From the NCBI GenBank assembly GCA_947460345.1, contig CANHGM010000003.1:81819-145818 (forward strand): 64,000 nucleotides of DNA. The letters run 5' to 3'. Positions 17,004 to 25,436 of this stretch are shown here, piece by piece. The notes under the pieces were generated by a model, which had not been told where the DNA came from, ran no database searches, and was given only the letters and a program-made list of their open reading frames with translations. The translations under genes and the position numbers were made by a program. Origin of the DNA: Bacteroidota bacterium. Its GTDB lineage: Bacteria > Bacteroidota > Bacteroidia > UKL13-3. Positions within the stretch are counted from its first letter, which is position 1. Each line of letters begins with the position of its first letter.

Positions 17004-18908
17004 TTATTTTAATGTTGAAAGTAATGATTTGATAGGATGATTGGGTTGCAATTTTAACAATCGACTGATGGCTTTTTGCATGTCTTTGTTTTTGTTTTGC
17101 ATGTGACAAAGGTCTATATAATTTTCTAAAGCTTTTATATAATCAGGTTCTAAAGCCAATGCTTGCTCGAAACATTTCATAGCTTCATCAAATTTGTTTT
17201 GTGTTTTTAATATATACCCTTTATTACTCCATGCCATAGCTAGCTTTGGTTGTATTGATATAAGCATATTCAATTCTTTTAAAGCTTCAGTATATTTAAT
17301 GTTTATTATATACGTTGAAGCTAATTTCTCTCTGAATTCTAAGTTTTTAGGAGCTAAACTTACTGCTTTATTATAATATTTTTTTGCTTGTATATAGTCT
17401 TGCATCACTGAAGACGCTTCCCCTACCCTATAAGCAGACCATGCATCCTTTATAGATGATACATCTATTTTCAATAAATATATATCGCTATATTTATTTA
17501 ATAAAAACAACTGTCTTACTTTGAATGGTAATTGTTGGTCTTTAGTTAATTTATCTATATACAAGCCAGCCGAATCTAAAGTATGCTTATGGTTGCCAAA
17601 TTGCTCAAATGCATTGAGCCAAGCTGTTGCCCTTGAATGGTTGCTCGAAGTTGGATTGTTTATACACCTTAACCCCCTAAAAACAATTTCTGCAGTTTTG
17701 TCTTCAACTTTTTTATTTGGTTTGCGTATATAATGATCGTGGACGGTTACATGTGGTATATCTCCAGTACCACTTTTAGGCATATGGCATTGAACACAAT
17801 TATCATTTAATTTATCTCGAACTTTTTTGCTTTCTTTACATATATCTGTTTGATGACATTTGATACAAGCGTTATTAAATATAGCTGTTCCTGTTTTTTT
17901 AACTGACACATGCGGGTTGTGACAATTGATACAAGTTAAATTATTTTTAGTAGTTTGGTTGCTCTTAATAAAACAGGCACTTTGTTGAAGCCTTTGTGCA
18001 TGTGATGCCATGATAAATTGATTGCCCCCATCATATTCTGGTGCATATACATCTATATATTCGTTAAGCTTCATTCCTGGCCTAAAACTGTTCCAATCTT
18101 TGCCTTCGTGCAATACAGCATTGCCCTGCAAATGACAACGTTGACACACATCTACTTGTCTGTCCCATGGAAGTTTTTTAGGATTAACAATAGTATAATC
18201 TATATCATTTTGCGTATTGACTATAATTCCATTTTTCTTTTCTTCTACATGAATACTACCCGGCCCATGACAACGCTCGCAACTAATGCCTTTGGGTATT
18301 TTAGTAAATTTATTTTCACTCCCATTTTCATATTCAGGAAGTGAATTGTGACACGACATACATTCATAACCAATGATGCGTGAAAATCTAGAATTATTGC
18401 CATTTTCAAAACCGGGGGGCAAATCCCATTTCTTAGCTTGCGTATAAAATGTTAATGGGGCCTGATAAAGATAGCCGTTTACTTGAAATAAATGAGAATT
18501 GGTATGATGGCCTGATCCAATCACATAATCAATTTTTTCTTGCCTTTTATATACAGTGTCTGTATTATCAAGTCTGTATTCTAATATAAATAATTGTTTG
18601 TTTTCAAATTTTGCTACATAGTACATTTGATTGGAAGCGTCATAAACTGGTTTAAAGCTATGAAACTCCCCTACCGATTTTTCTTGAGTAGCATCTCCGA
18701 ATGATTGCCCCATTCCGGTCTCTGTAAAAGATTTATATTTATCAGCATGACATTCTTTACATGCCTCACCTCCTATATATTTGGCACTATCTGAGTGATT
18801 TCTATATATATAAACATCATCTTGTTTTTTTTGATTACAAGCATCATGCACCACTAACCACAGCAGCCAAACAAAAGTAAAAATAAATATTGATGATAAT
18901 TTATTCAT
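17004..18908 (-). CDS. seven-heme cytochrome c with C-terminal TPR domain
   Basis: An exported multiheme protein. Seven CxxCH heme-binding motifs are present: CKECH (50-54), CMSCH, CERCH, CQRCH, CINCH, CIKCH and CVQCH. The arrangement resembles cytochrome c554/nitrite-reductase-type multiheme folds, but I cannot assign an activity. From about residue 440 the protein becomes helical, with TPR units near the end (AMAWSNKGYILKTQNKFDEAMKCFEQALALEPD). The N-terminus is hydrophobic and ends VVHDAC; Cys24 could be lipidated, although the lipobox is poor. It is first in an operon with the rhomboid protease and shares a palindromic promoter with the divergent WD40 gene. Heme attachment requires the Ccm/Ccs route, and ccmB occurs at 62.4 kb. 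Confidence 0.88.
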   Translation of the reverse strand: MNKLSSIFIFTFVWLLWLVVHDACNQKKQDDVYIYRNHSDSAKYIGGEACKECHADKYKSFTETGMGQSFGDATQEKSVGEFHSFKPVYDASNQMYYVAKFENKQLFILEYRLDNTDTVYKRQEKIDYVIGSGHHTNSHLFQVNGYLYQAPLTFYTQAKKWDLPPGFENGNNSRFSRIIGYECMSCHNSLPEYENGSENKFTKIPKGISCERCHGPGSIHVEEKKNGIIVNTQNDIDYTIVNPKKLPWDRQVDVCQRCHLQGNAVLHEGKDWNSFRPGMKLNEYIDVYAPEYDGGNQFIMASHAQRLQQSACFIKSNQTTKNNLTCINCHNPHVSVKKTGTAIFNNACIKCHQTDICKESKKVRDKLNDNCVQCHMPKSGTGDIPHVTVHDHYIRKPNKKVEDKTAEIVFRGLRCINNPTSSNHSRATAWLNAFEQFGNHKHTLDSAGLYIDKLTKDQQLPFKVRQLFLLNKYSDIYLLKIDVSSIKDAWSAYRVGEASSVMQDYIQAKKYYNKAVSLAPKNLEFREKLASTYIINIKYTEALKELNMLISIQPKLAMAWSNKGYILKTQNKFDEAMKCFEQALALEPDYIKALENYIDLCHMQNKNKDMQKAISRLLKLQPNHPIKSLLSTLK

Positions 18909-18924
18909 GTTGAATAAGCAAAGG

Positions 18925-18936
18925 CAAATATATTTG
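18925..18936. promoter_or_regulatory. palindromic double -7 box between divergent genes
   Basis: CAAATATATTTG contains TATATTTG on both strands. It lies 16 nt from the cytochrome start (minus strand) and 26 nt from the WD40 start (plus strand). One 12-bp core could therefore serve as the -7 box in both directions, making the two directions mutually exclusive at any one moment. Confidence 0.55.
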
Positions 18937-18962
18937 TAAGTATTTATATAATTTCATTTTTA

Positions 18963-19865
18963 ATGAGCATAAAGGTAGAAAAGATAAAAGATTACAACGG
19001 ACACAAAGATAGCATATATGGCCTTTGCAAGGGAATTAAACCCGATACATTTATCAGCGGTGGTGGTGATGGATATATAGTTGAATGGGACACGAATAGC
19101 CATTCTGATGGCAAATTAATTGCGAGGATTGAAGGCTCAGTTTATACACTTTATACCGAAACAGAAAAACCTTATTTATATGTAGGAACGGCTAAAGGAG
19201 ATTTATATATATTCGATTTACAACAAGTAACATTGCTTTATACGTTGCCTTTACATATAGGTGGCATTTTTGATATATTAAAAATAGGGCAATACCTATA
19301 TGTAGCTGGTGCAGATGGAATAATTTCAGTTCTTAATTATCACGATTTTTCTATTCATCAAAAGATAAAAGTTTCTGACAAATCTATTCGCAAAATAATA
19401 CATGATACAACTACCAATACCTTATTTGCTGGATGTTCAGATGCATATATTTATAAATTACCACTTGACCACTTATACCAAGTTACTAGAATTGAAGGGC
19501 ATGAGAACTCCATATTTGCTTTGCTTTTAAACCCTATCAATCATCACTTACTCAGCGGAGGAAGAGATGCACAGTTGCATATATACGATTTAGAAAAACA
19601 AATAGAACTAGAGAAAATAGCAGCCCATTTACTACATATAAAAGACATCATATATATACCTAAATTTGAGTTATTAGCCAGCAGTTCGATGGATAAAAGC
19701 ATTAAACTTTGGGATGCTCATACCTATACACTTTTAAAAGTACTAGATAAACCTAAGTATATAGCTCATTCTTCATCAATAAACAAACTATTGATGATAC
19801 AGGATGAAACACTGCTCAGTGTTAGCGACGACAAGAATATTATTGCTTGGAAATTGAGCGTTTAA
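18963..19865 (+). CDS. WD40 beta-propeller protein
   Basis: A 300-residue protein made almost wholly of WD40 units. Clear blades include GHKDSIYGLCKGIKPDTFISG followed by GYIVEWDT, GHENSIFALLLNPINHHLLSG followed by LHIYDLE, and the final SSSMDKSIKLWDAHT and SVSDDKNIIAWKLSV, which would close a seven-bladed ring. There is no signal peptide, so it is probably cytoplasmic and a scaffold for protein contacts. It is transcribed divergently from the cytochrome/rhomboid operon and convergently with nusA. Its partner is unknown; sharing a promoter core with the cytochrome hints at co-regulation only. Confidence 0.9.
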   Translation: MSIKVEKIKDYNGHKDSIYGLCKGIKPDTFISGGGDGYIVEWDTNSHSDGKLIARIEGSVYTLYTETEKPYLYVGTAKGDLYIFDLQQVTLLYTLPLHIGGIFDILKIGQYLYVAGADGIISVLNYHDFSIHQKIKVSDKSIRKIIHDTTTNTLFAGCSDAYIYKLPLDHLYQVTRIEGHENSIFALLLNPINHHLLSGGRDAQLHIYDLEKQIELEKIAAHLLHIKDIIYIPKFELLASSSMDKSIKLWDAHTYTLLKVLDKPKYIAHSSSINKLLMIQDETLLSVSDDKNIIAWKLSV

Positions 19866-19899
19866 GTTATTTAAAATTGAGTTTTTGAATACTTTTGTA

Positions 19900-19925
19900 G
19901 ATCCTGAAACAAGTTCAGGATGACG
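19900..19925 (+). repeat. dispersed hairpin repeat (copy 2)
   Basis: ATCCTGAA (19901-19908), loop ACAAG, TTCAGGAT (19914-19921), then GACG. It is the same element as at 15137-15162, but the C/G pair in the stem is swapped to G/C there, so the hairpin is conserved while the sequence is not. There is no T run, so it is not a standard terminator. Confidence 0.75.
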
Positions 19926-19975
19926 GTTTAAATATTCTACTTATTATGAAATTCAATTTTTGTTTAGACTATATA

Positions 19976-20014
19976 AATAAAAAAAATGGATGCAGAATTA
20001 CCTACACCCATTTT
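19976..20014 (-). terminator. intrinsic terminator of rimP-nusA
   Basis: On the minus strand AAAATGG and CCATTTT pair (with flanking TG/CA pairs) around a loop of some 17 nt, followed by a T-rich run. It lies 26 nt past the nusA stop and ends the operon here. Confidence 0.6.
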
Positions 20015-20039
20015 GAATATGTTTAAAACGAACTTAAAA

Positions 20040-21281
20040 TTAACTCTCGAATTCGTTTTGAAGAATTTGTTTCAATTCTTTAATGGTTTCTTCTTCAAGT
20101 TCAGTTCTTCTCACTAGATCTTCATCAGAAGTATTTAATACCGCTTTAGCAGTATCTAAACCAATACCTTTCAACTCATCTAAAATCCAGCTATCAATTT
20201 CATCAGCAAATTCTTCCAAATCAATATCAAAGTCTTCTTCTTCTGTTTCGCGATATACATCTATTTCATAACCTACTAGTTTACCTGCAAGTTTGATATT
20301 GTGTCCACCTTTACCAATAGCTAAAGAAACTTGGTCAGGTTTTAAATATACTGCAATACGTTTCTTATCTTCATCAACTTGAACACTGCTAATTTTAGCT
20401 GGGCTTAAAGCTCTACTAACCAATAATGGTAAGTTTGAAGTATAATTAATTACATCTATATTTTCGTTTTTCAATTCTCTAACGATACCATGAATACGTG
20501 AACCTTTCATACCCACACAAGCACCTACTGGGTCAATTCTATCATCATAACTTTCAACAGCTATTTTTGCTCTTTCGCCTGGTTCTCTTACAATTTTCTT
20601 AATGGTAATTAAACCATCAATAATTTCAGGTACTTCTAGTTCTAACATTCTTTCTAAAAACACAGGTGCAGTTCTAGACAAAATAATTTTAGGACTGCCA
20701 TTAACCATTTCTACTTTATAAACAACAGCTTTTAAGTTGTCACCTTTTTTATAGAAATCTTCAGGAATCATTTCTTTTTTAGGCAATGAAAGTTCGTTAC
20801 CGTCTTCATCAAGCACCATCAATTCATTTTTCCAAATTTGGTACACTTCACCATTGGTAATAAGTTCACCTACGCGGTCTTTATACTTTTTGTACAATTC
20901 ATCTTTCTCTAATTCAAGAATTCTTGACATTAATGTTTGACGAGCGGTAAGAATAGCTCTTCTGCCAAACACAGCCATCGGAACTTCTTCAACACACTCA
21001 TCACCAACTTCTAAACTTGGATCCACTTTTAAAGCGTCAGCAAGTTCAATTTCTAACAAAGTAGAATAACAATCGTCATCGTCTACAACTGTTCTGTTAC
21101 GGTATATTTCTAAGTCACCATTTTGGTCATTTATAACCACGTCAAAGGTTTCGTCAGTACCAAATTTCTTTTTAATCATTTGGCGAAACACGTCTTCAAC
21201 CACACGAATCATGGTTACACGGTCGATGTTTTTGAGCTCTTTAAACTCAGAAAACGATTCAATTAGGCCTTCACTATGCAT
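20040..21281 (-). CDS. nusA: transcription termination/antitermination factor NusA
   Basis: Binds RNA polymerase and modulates pausing, intrinsic termination and antitermination. Order of domains: N-terminal polymerase-binding domain (about 1-125), S1 domain (about 130-200), then two KH domains (GACVGMKGSRIHGIVRELKNENIDV and SLAIGKGGHNIKLAGKLVGYEIDV). An acidic stretch follows, then a short helix-hairpin-helix-like tail (LKGIGLDTAKAVLNTSDEDL). At 413 residues it is the short Bacteroidota form, without the two full C-terminal repeats of E. coli. It follows rimP by 18 nt. infB, which commonly follows nusA, is absent: a terminator and the convergent WD40 gene come next. Confidence 0.97.
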   Translation of the reverse strand: MHSEGLIESFSEFKELKNIDRVTMIRVVEDVFRQMIKKKFGTDETFDVVINDQNGDLEIYRNRTVVDDDDCYSTLLEIELADALKVDPSLEVGDECVEEVPMAVFGRRAILTARQTLMSRILELEKDELYKKYKDRVGELITNGEVYQIWKNELMVLDEDGNELSLPKKEMIPEDFYKKGDNLKAVVYKVEMVNGSPKIILSRTAPVFLERMLELEVPEIIDGLITIKKIVREPGERAKIAVESYDDRIDPVGACVGMKGSRIHGIVRELKNENIDVINYTSNLPLLVSRALSPAKISSVQVDEDKKRIAVYLKPDQVSLAIGKGGHNIKLAGKLVGYEIDVYRETEEEDFDIDLEEFADEIDSWILDELKGIGLDTAKAVLNTSDEDLVRRTELEEETIKELKQILQNEFES

Positions 21282-21299
21282 TGTTGTATATATTTATTT

Positions 21300-21767
21300 T
21301 TAATTAAAACTGATTACTACGATAGATTCTTTTATATCTTCAAAAGGTATTTCAATATCTGGTTTTGGTTTGCGTTTGGTAAGCAAATTGGTTATTTTTT
21401 CACCTAAAACAATACTTGACTCTTTTACCTCTTTTAGATTATTAGTTACTTGTTTATCGTCATTTAATGTCACTTCTATTTTTCTTCCTATATGTTTTTT
21501 GTACTGTCTAATAAACTTCAAAGGTTTGTCTGCACCGGGGCTACCTACTTCTAAAGCATAAGGATGACCAGGCATAACTGCTTCTAATTGCTCGTCAACA
21601 AACCTACTTACATCTGCACATCTATATATATTTATTCCATCGTCAGCATCTAAAAATATTTGTATTTTTTCGCCTGTCTTATGGTGTTTTATTTGATATA
21701 TAAAAGCATCCGTGCCTTTTATAGCCTCGTTTACCCAATCAGTAATTTTTAATTCTATGTCTGTCAT
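21300..21767 (-). CDS. rimP: ribosome maturation factor RimP
   Basis: Helps assemble the 30S subunit. At 155 residues it has the standard length. The N-terminal domain contains ALEVGSPGADKPLKFIRQYKKHIGRKIEV, a family hallmark (EVSSPGxDRPL with GRxV), followed by the C-terminal SH3-like barrel ending IPFEDIKESIVVISFN. It is first in the operon with nusA, the usual arrangement. Its leader carries a consensus promoter and an intrinsic-terminator hairpin. Confidence 0.95.
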   Translation of the reverse strand: MTDIELKITDWVNEAIKGTDAFIYQIKHHKTGEKIQIFLDADDGINIYRCADVSRFVDEQLEAVMPGHPYALEVGSPGADKPLKFIRQYKKHIGRKIEVTLNDDKQVTNNLKEVKESSIVLGEKITNLLTKRKPKPDIEIPFEDIKESIVVISFN

Positions 21768-21784
21768 GCTTAAATTAGTTCAAT

Positions 21785-21806
21785 AAAAAAGGGGCTTATG
21801 GCCCCT
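21785..21806 (-). promoter_or_regulatory. intrinsic-terminator hairpin in the rimP-nusA leader (candidate attenuator)
   Basis: On the minus strand AGGGGC, a 5-nt loop CATAA, and GCCCCT form a GC-rich stem followed by six T. It sits between the promoter at 21834-21864 and the rimP start at 21767, about 20 nt into the leader. As placed, it would stop transcription before rimP unless read through. Confidence 0.65.
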
Positions 21807-21833
21807 CTTAAACATTTCCTATTTTTTACGCTA

Positions 21834-21864
21834 CAAATATAGGGCATTTTAATTTCAGTTCAAA
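21834..21864 (-). promoter_or_regulatory. consensus promoter of rimP-nusA
   Basis: On the minus strand TTTG (plus 21861-21864), a 19-nt spacer, and TATATTTG (plus 21834-21841) match the Bacteroidota promoter exactly. The implied start is near 21827-21830. Confidence 0.8.
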
Positions 21865-21937
21865 TATTTTTTTGAATTGCTCATATTAAAAGAACTAAAT
21901 AAAGACAAATTGCACCCACTTATATTAACTACAACCT

Positions 21938-21945
21938 TATTTTTG
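21938..21945 (+). promoter_or_regulatory. -7 box of queA
   Basis: TATTTTTG matches TAnnTTTG and lies 13 nt before the queA ATG. No TTTG is seen at the ideal -33 position. Confidence 0.45.
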
Positions 21946-21958
21946 CAGCCTATTATAT

Positions 21959-23155
21959 ATGCATCCAAGTAAACTCAAAATTTTAGATTATACCTATGAG
22001 CTGCCTAACGACAAAATTGCTCTTTTCCCGTTAGAGGCTCGCGACCAATCTAAACTCTTGGTTTATAAAAACAATCATATATATGAATCTGATTTTAGTC
22101 AACTAGTCAAGTATATACAACCGGAAACTTTGTTGGTATTTAATAATACACGGGTCATTAACGCTCGAATTATTATGCATAAATCTACTGGAGCTAAAAT
22201 AGAAATTTTCTGTCTTGAACCTCTTGGCGATTTTCAACTTTCAACTAATAATAACAACCAAAACGCTTGTATTTGGACATGTTTGGTTGGAAACGCAAAA
22301 AAATGGAATGAAGAATATTTAAAATTAAATTTTGGCAACAATCATTTTTTTAAAGCTGAAATAGTTAGTCGTACCGAAGAATTTTTCCAAATAAAATTTA
22401 GTTGGGATACCCATCAAACATTTTGGGAAATTATTGATATCATTGGCAAACTCCCCTTACCTCCTTATATCAAAAGAGAGGCAACCCAAGATGACCAAGA
22501 AACTTACCAAACAGTATATGCTAAAAACAAAGGTTCTGTTGCTGCCCCCACTGCAGGATTACATTTTACTGAACATGTTTTAAAACAACTAGAGGACAAC
22601 AAAATACACATAGACGAAATAACATTACATGTGGGTGCAGGCACTTTTAAACCAGTTAAAGCAGAAACCATGCAAAACCATCAAATGCATGCTGAATATA
22701 TATATATAACTAAACAGAACATTGAAAATTTACTAAAACACAACCAAAGAATATGTGTGGGTACAACTTCTTTGAGAACATTAGAAAGCTTATACTGGAT
22801 TGGCGTAAAAATATTAAAGAATATTCCTTTGAATGATATATTAGTTTCGCAATGGGATGCCTATGAATTAGAAGGAAATTATACGTATAAAGAATGCTTA
22901 GAAGCAATTCATACATATTTAGGTGACGCTGAATATATAAGTGGTAAAACAGAAATATTAATTGCTCCAGGTTACCGTATAAGAAGTGTTGAAGCCATTA
23001 TTACAAATTTTCACCAGCCTCAAAGTACCTTATTGTTATTAGTAGCAGCTGTTGTTGGCGAAACTTGGAAACAGATTTATCAATATGCGTTAGACAACAA
23101 TTTTAGGTTTTTAAGCTATGGAGATTCGTCTTTGCTTTATGTCAATAATGAATGA
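21959..23155 (+). CDS. queA: S-adenosylmethionine:tRNA ribosyltransferase-isomerase
   Basis: Transfers the ribosyl part of SAM to preQ1 in tRNA, giving epoxyqueuosine. Family motifs are clear: NDKIALFPLEARDQSKLLV near the start, FNNTRVINARI, the core KNKGSVAAPTAGLHFTE with VGAGTFKPV shortly after, and LVAAVVGETWKQIYQYALDNNFRFLSYGDSSLL at the end. At 398 residues it is some 40 longer than E. coli QueA, owing to an insertion around residues 90-115 that is typical of this phylum. The stop overlaps the end of the convergent glycosyltransferase gene by 19 bp. No other queuosine genes are nearby. Confidence 0.96.
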   Translation: MHPSKLKILDYTYELPNDKIALFPLEARDQSKLLVYKNNHIYESDFSQLVKYIQPETLLVFNNTRVINARIIMHKSTGAKIEIFCLEPLGDFQLSTNNNNQNACIWTCLVGNAKKWNEEYLKLNFGNNHFFKAEIVSRTEEFFQIKFSWDTHQTFWEIIDIIGKLPLPPYIKREATQDDQETYQTVYAKNKGSVAAPTAGLHFTEHVLKQLEDNKIHIDEITLHVGAGTFKPVKAETMQNHQMHAEYIYITKQNIENLLKHNQRICVGTTSLRTLESLYWIGVKILKNIPLNDILVSQWDAYELEGNYTYKECLEAIHTYLGDAEYISGKTEILIAPGYRIRSVEAIITNFHQPQSTLLLLVAAVVGETWKQIYQYALDNNFRFLSYGDSSLLYVNNE

Positions 23156-24264
23156 TATATATTTACTAAGTCTTGTGTCAATTTTTTAGAATCAAACTTC
23201 AGTAGTTCTTGCGAGCAATTGCTTACTAATTGTTCATATAAATTTTTGTCTGAAATCAATTGCATAATGGCTTCAGCTATTGCTTCAGGGTTTAATACAT
23301 CAATATATAAGGCCGCAGTACCTGAAACTTCTTTAAAGCAACCATTTATATTTGTAATGATTGGTTTATTTCTTCTTAAACTTTCAATCAATGGGATACC
23401 AAAACCTTCGAACATGCTTGGATAGATTGAAGCATAACTTGCATCATATATATAGGGCAATACTTGATGTGGAATATTTTTTAACCTAACCACCGGTAAT
23501 TTTTTTTCTTTGATGTAAGCCATCACATTTTTTTCTTCCTCCCCTTCCCCTCCTATGAATACCAGCGAAAATGGAATGTCCTTATGAATCTTTTCGAAAG
23601 CTTGCAGCAAAGTAAGGTGGTTCTTTCTCTTTTCAGTTTTAGAAACCATCAATAAAAAATGCTCAGGTAAATGATAGTTTTTAACTACCAAATTGAACAT
23701 TTCTACATCTTTATTCTCACTAAAAATCTCATCACAATCTTGATAAACTACATCAATTTTACTATGGTCAATTCCATAATACTTAATTATATCCTTCTGT
23801 GTATGAATGCTTGTAGCTATTATCTTATCGGCTCTTGAACATGCACTTTCGAATTTTCTATCGTATATAATTTTATCTGTTCTAGTATAACCTTCAGAGA
23901 AATATTTAAAAATCAAATCATGAATAGTGACCACAGATTTAACACCCGTTTTTTCAATTCCAACAGGCAGTTCATTGCTTAAGCCATGGTATATATCTAA
24001 CTGATTTTTTTGTGCTAAAGCATCAATTTCAAATGAACGCCAAAGTGTATGTAGTTTTTTGTAAATTAAATTACTAGGTCTAACTATAGTTGTATTTAAC
24101 TGGTTGGCAAACTTTTGCTCTAATTGGTCTAAAACTTTAGGCGTGTATAAAATATATTCATTTTGAGGGTTGTGTTTTAATAAACCATCTAAAACAAAAC
24201 GGCTGTAATTACCCAATCCGGTGGTATTATTAAATAATCGTTTTGCATCAAACCCTATACGCAT
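23137..24264 (-). CDS. GT4-type (GT-B) glycosyltransferase
   Basis: A cytoplasmic sugar transferase of the glycosyltransferase family 1/4 group. The N-terminal Rossmann half starts MRIGFDAKRLFNNTTGLGNY. The C-terminal half has the nucleotide-sugar pocket HFLLMVSKTEKRKNHLTLLQAF and the EX7E-type segment SMFEGFGIPLIESLRRNKPIITN. Length 375. Related enzymes act as mannosyltransferases in surface polysaccharide synthesis, but donor and acceptor cannot be told. It is a single gene; its tail overlaps queA by 19 bp on the other strand. The -7 box is 7 nt from the start. Confidence 0.92.
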   Translation of the reverse strand: MRIGFDAKRLFNNTTGLGNYSRFVLDGLLKHNPQNEYILYTPKVLDQLEQKFANQLNTTIVRPSNLIYKKLHTLWRSFEIDALAQKNQLDIYHGLSNELPVGIEKTGVKSVVTIHDLIFKYFSEGYTRTDKIIYDRKFESACSRADKIIATSIHTQKDIIKYYGIDHSKIDVVYQDCDEIFSENKDVEMFNLVVKNYHLPEHFLLMVSKTEKRKNHLTLLQAFEKIHKDIPFSLVFIGGEGEEEKNVMAYIKEKKLPVVRLKNIPHQVLPYIYDASYASIYPSMFEGFGIPLIESLRRNKPIITNINGCFKEVSGTAALYIDVLNPEAIAEAIMQLISDKNLYEQLVSNCSQELLKFDSKKLTQDLVNIYHSLLT

Positions 24265-24271
24265 AGTAAGG

Positions 24272-24279
24272 CAAATATA
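24272..24279 (-). promoter_or_regulatory. -7 box of the GT4 glycosyltransferase
   Basis: TATATTTG on the minus strand, ending 7 nt before the ATG, so the transcript would have a leader of only a few bases. Confidence 0.5.
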
Positions 24280-24424
24280 ATATCAATGTTTATGTGGTTA
24301 TAAATTTATTAAAATAGTAACGTTTTTAACTTGTCAGTAAATACTTTAAAACAAAGCCTATCAATCATTTATTCTATTCATAAAAATATAAATAGAATCA
24401 AATAAATATTTAAAAATTCAAACC

Positions 24425-24432
24425 TATTTTTG
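24425..24432 (+). promoter_or_regulatory. -7 box of pdhB
   Basis: TATTTTTG matches TAnnTTTG, 19 nt before the ATG. Upstream, ATTCTATT (24371-24378) and AATAGAAT (24391-24398) form an AT-rich inverted repeat that could be an operator, though it is of low complexity. Confidence 0.45.
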
Positions 24433-24451
24433 CAGACATTTTAATTAAAAT

Positions 24452-25435
24452 ATGAGAACCATACAATTTAGAGAAGCGTTAAGAGAAGCCCTAAACGAGG
24501 AAATGCGTAAAGATGAAAGAGTGTTTTTAATTGGTGAAGAAGTGGCTGAATATAATGGTGCCTATAAAGTGAGCCAAGGCATGTTAGAAGAATTTGGCGA
24601 AAAAAGGGTTATAGACACTCCCATTGCTGAACTTGGTTTTGCTGGAATAGCTGTTGGTGCAGCTATGAATGGCTTAAGACCAGTGTGTGAGTTCATGACT
24701 TTCAACTTTTCATTAGTAGCCATTGACCAAGTGATAAATGCCGCAGCAAAAATGCTTTCAATGAGTGGAGGTCAATTTGGATGTCCAATGGTTTTTAGAG
24801 GGCCAACAGGAAGTGCCGGCCAATTGGGAGCTCAACATTCTCAAAACTTCGAAAATTGGTATGCTAATACGCCAGGTCTTAAAGTAGTAGTGCCTTCAAA
24901 TCCATACGATGCTAAGGGATTATTAAAAGCCGCTATACGTGATGAAAATCCAGTGATATTTATGGAGTCAGAACAAATGTATGGCGACAAAGGTGAGGTG
25001 CCTGAAGAAGAATATATAATTCCACTTGGAGTAGCTGACATCAAAAGAGTTGGCCATTCTGTTACTATTGTTTCTTTCGGAAAAATAATGAAAGTAGCAT
25101 TAACCGCAGCAGACGAATTGGCTAAAGAAGGTATTGAAGCTGAAGTAATAGATTTAAGAACTGTAAGACCGATAGATTACAACACTATTATCGAGTCTGT
25201 TAAAAAGACCAATAGATTGGTTGTAGTAGAAGAAGCTTGGCCATTAGCCAGTATCTCAAGTGAGATTGCTTATATGGTTCAAAAAAATGCTTTTGACTAT
25301 TTGGATGCTCCAGTTAAAAGAGTTACATGTTTAGATGTGCCTCTGGGCTATGCTCCTGTTTTTGTTGAAACATATTTGCCAAGTGTAAAAAAAGTGATTG
25401 ATGCTGTTAATTCTGTAATGTATAAAAATAAATAA
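24452..25435 (+). CDS. pdhB: pyruvate dehydrogenase E1 component, beta subunit
   Basis: Forms the thiamine-diphosphate E1 enzyme with an alpha subunit and decarboxylates pyruvate in the PDH complex. Typical segments are REALREALNEEMRKDERVFLIGEEVAEYNGAYKVSQGM, DTPIAELGFAGIAVGAAMNGLRPVCEFMTFNF and the C-terminal transketolase domain (VVVEEAWPLASISSEIAYMV). Length 327 is standard. Branched-chain keto-acid E1-beta is very similar, but the N-terminal EVAEYNGAYKVSQGM favours pyruvate. pdhA and the E2 gene are not adjacent. The deoxynucleoside kinase gene starts 1 nt after its stop, so they are co-transcribed. Confidence 0.93.
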   Translation: MRTIQFREALREALNEEMRKDERVFLIGEEVAEYNGAYKVSQGMLEEFGEKRVIDTPIAELGFAGIAVGAAMNGLRPVCEFMTFNFSLVAIDQVINAAAKMLSMSGGQFGCPMVFRGPTGSAGQLGAQHSQNFENWYANTPGLKVVVPSNPYDAKGLLKAAIRDENPVIFMESEQMYGDKGEVPEEEYIIPLGVADIKRVGHSVTIVSFGKIMKVALTAADELAKEGIEAEVIDLRTVRPIDYNTIIESVKKTNRLVVVEEAWPLASISSEIAYMVQKNAFDYLDAPVKRVTCLDVPLGYAPVFVETYLPSVKKVIDAVNSVMYKNK

Positions 25436-25436
25436 A

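Noticed and set aside
24371..24398. Operator-like inverted repeat before pdhB
   Set aside because: ATTCTATT/AATAGAAT is low-complexity in AT-rich DNA and expected by chance; only mentioned with the promoter.
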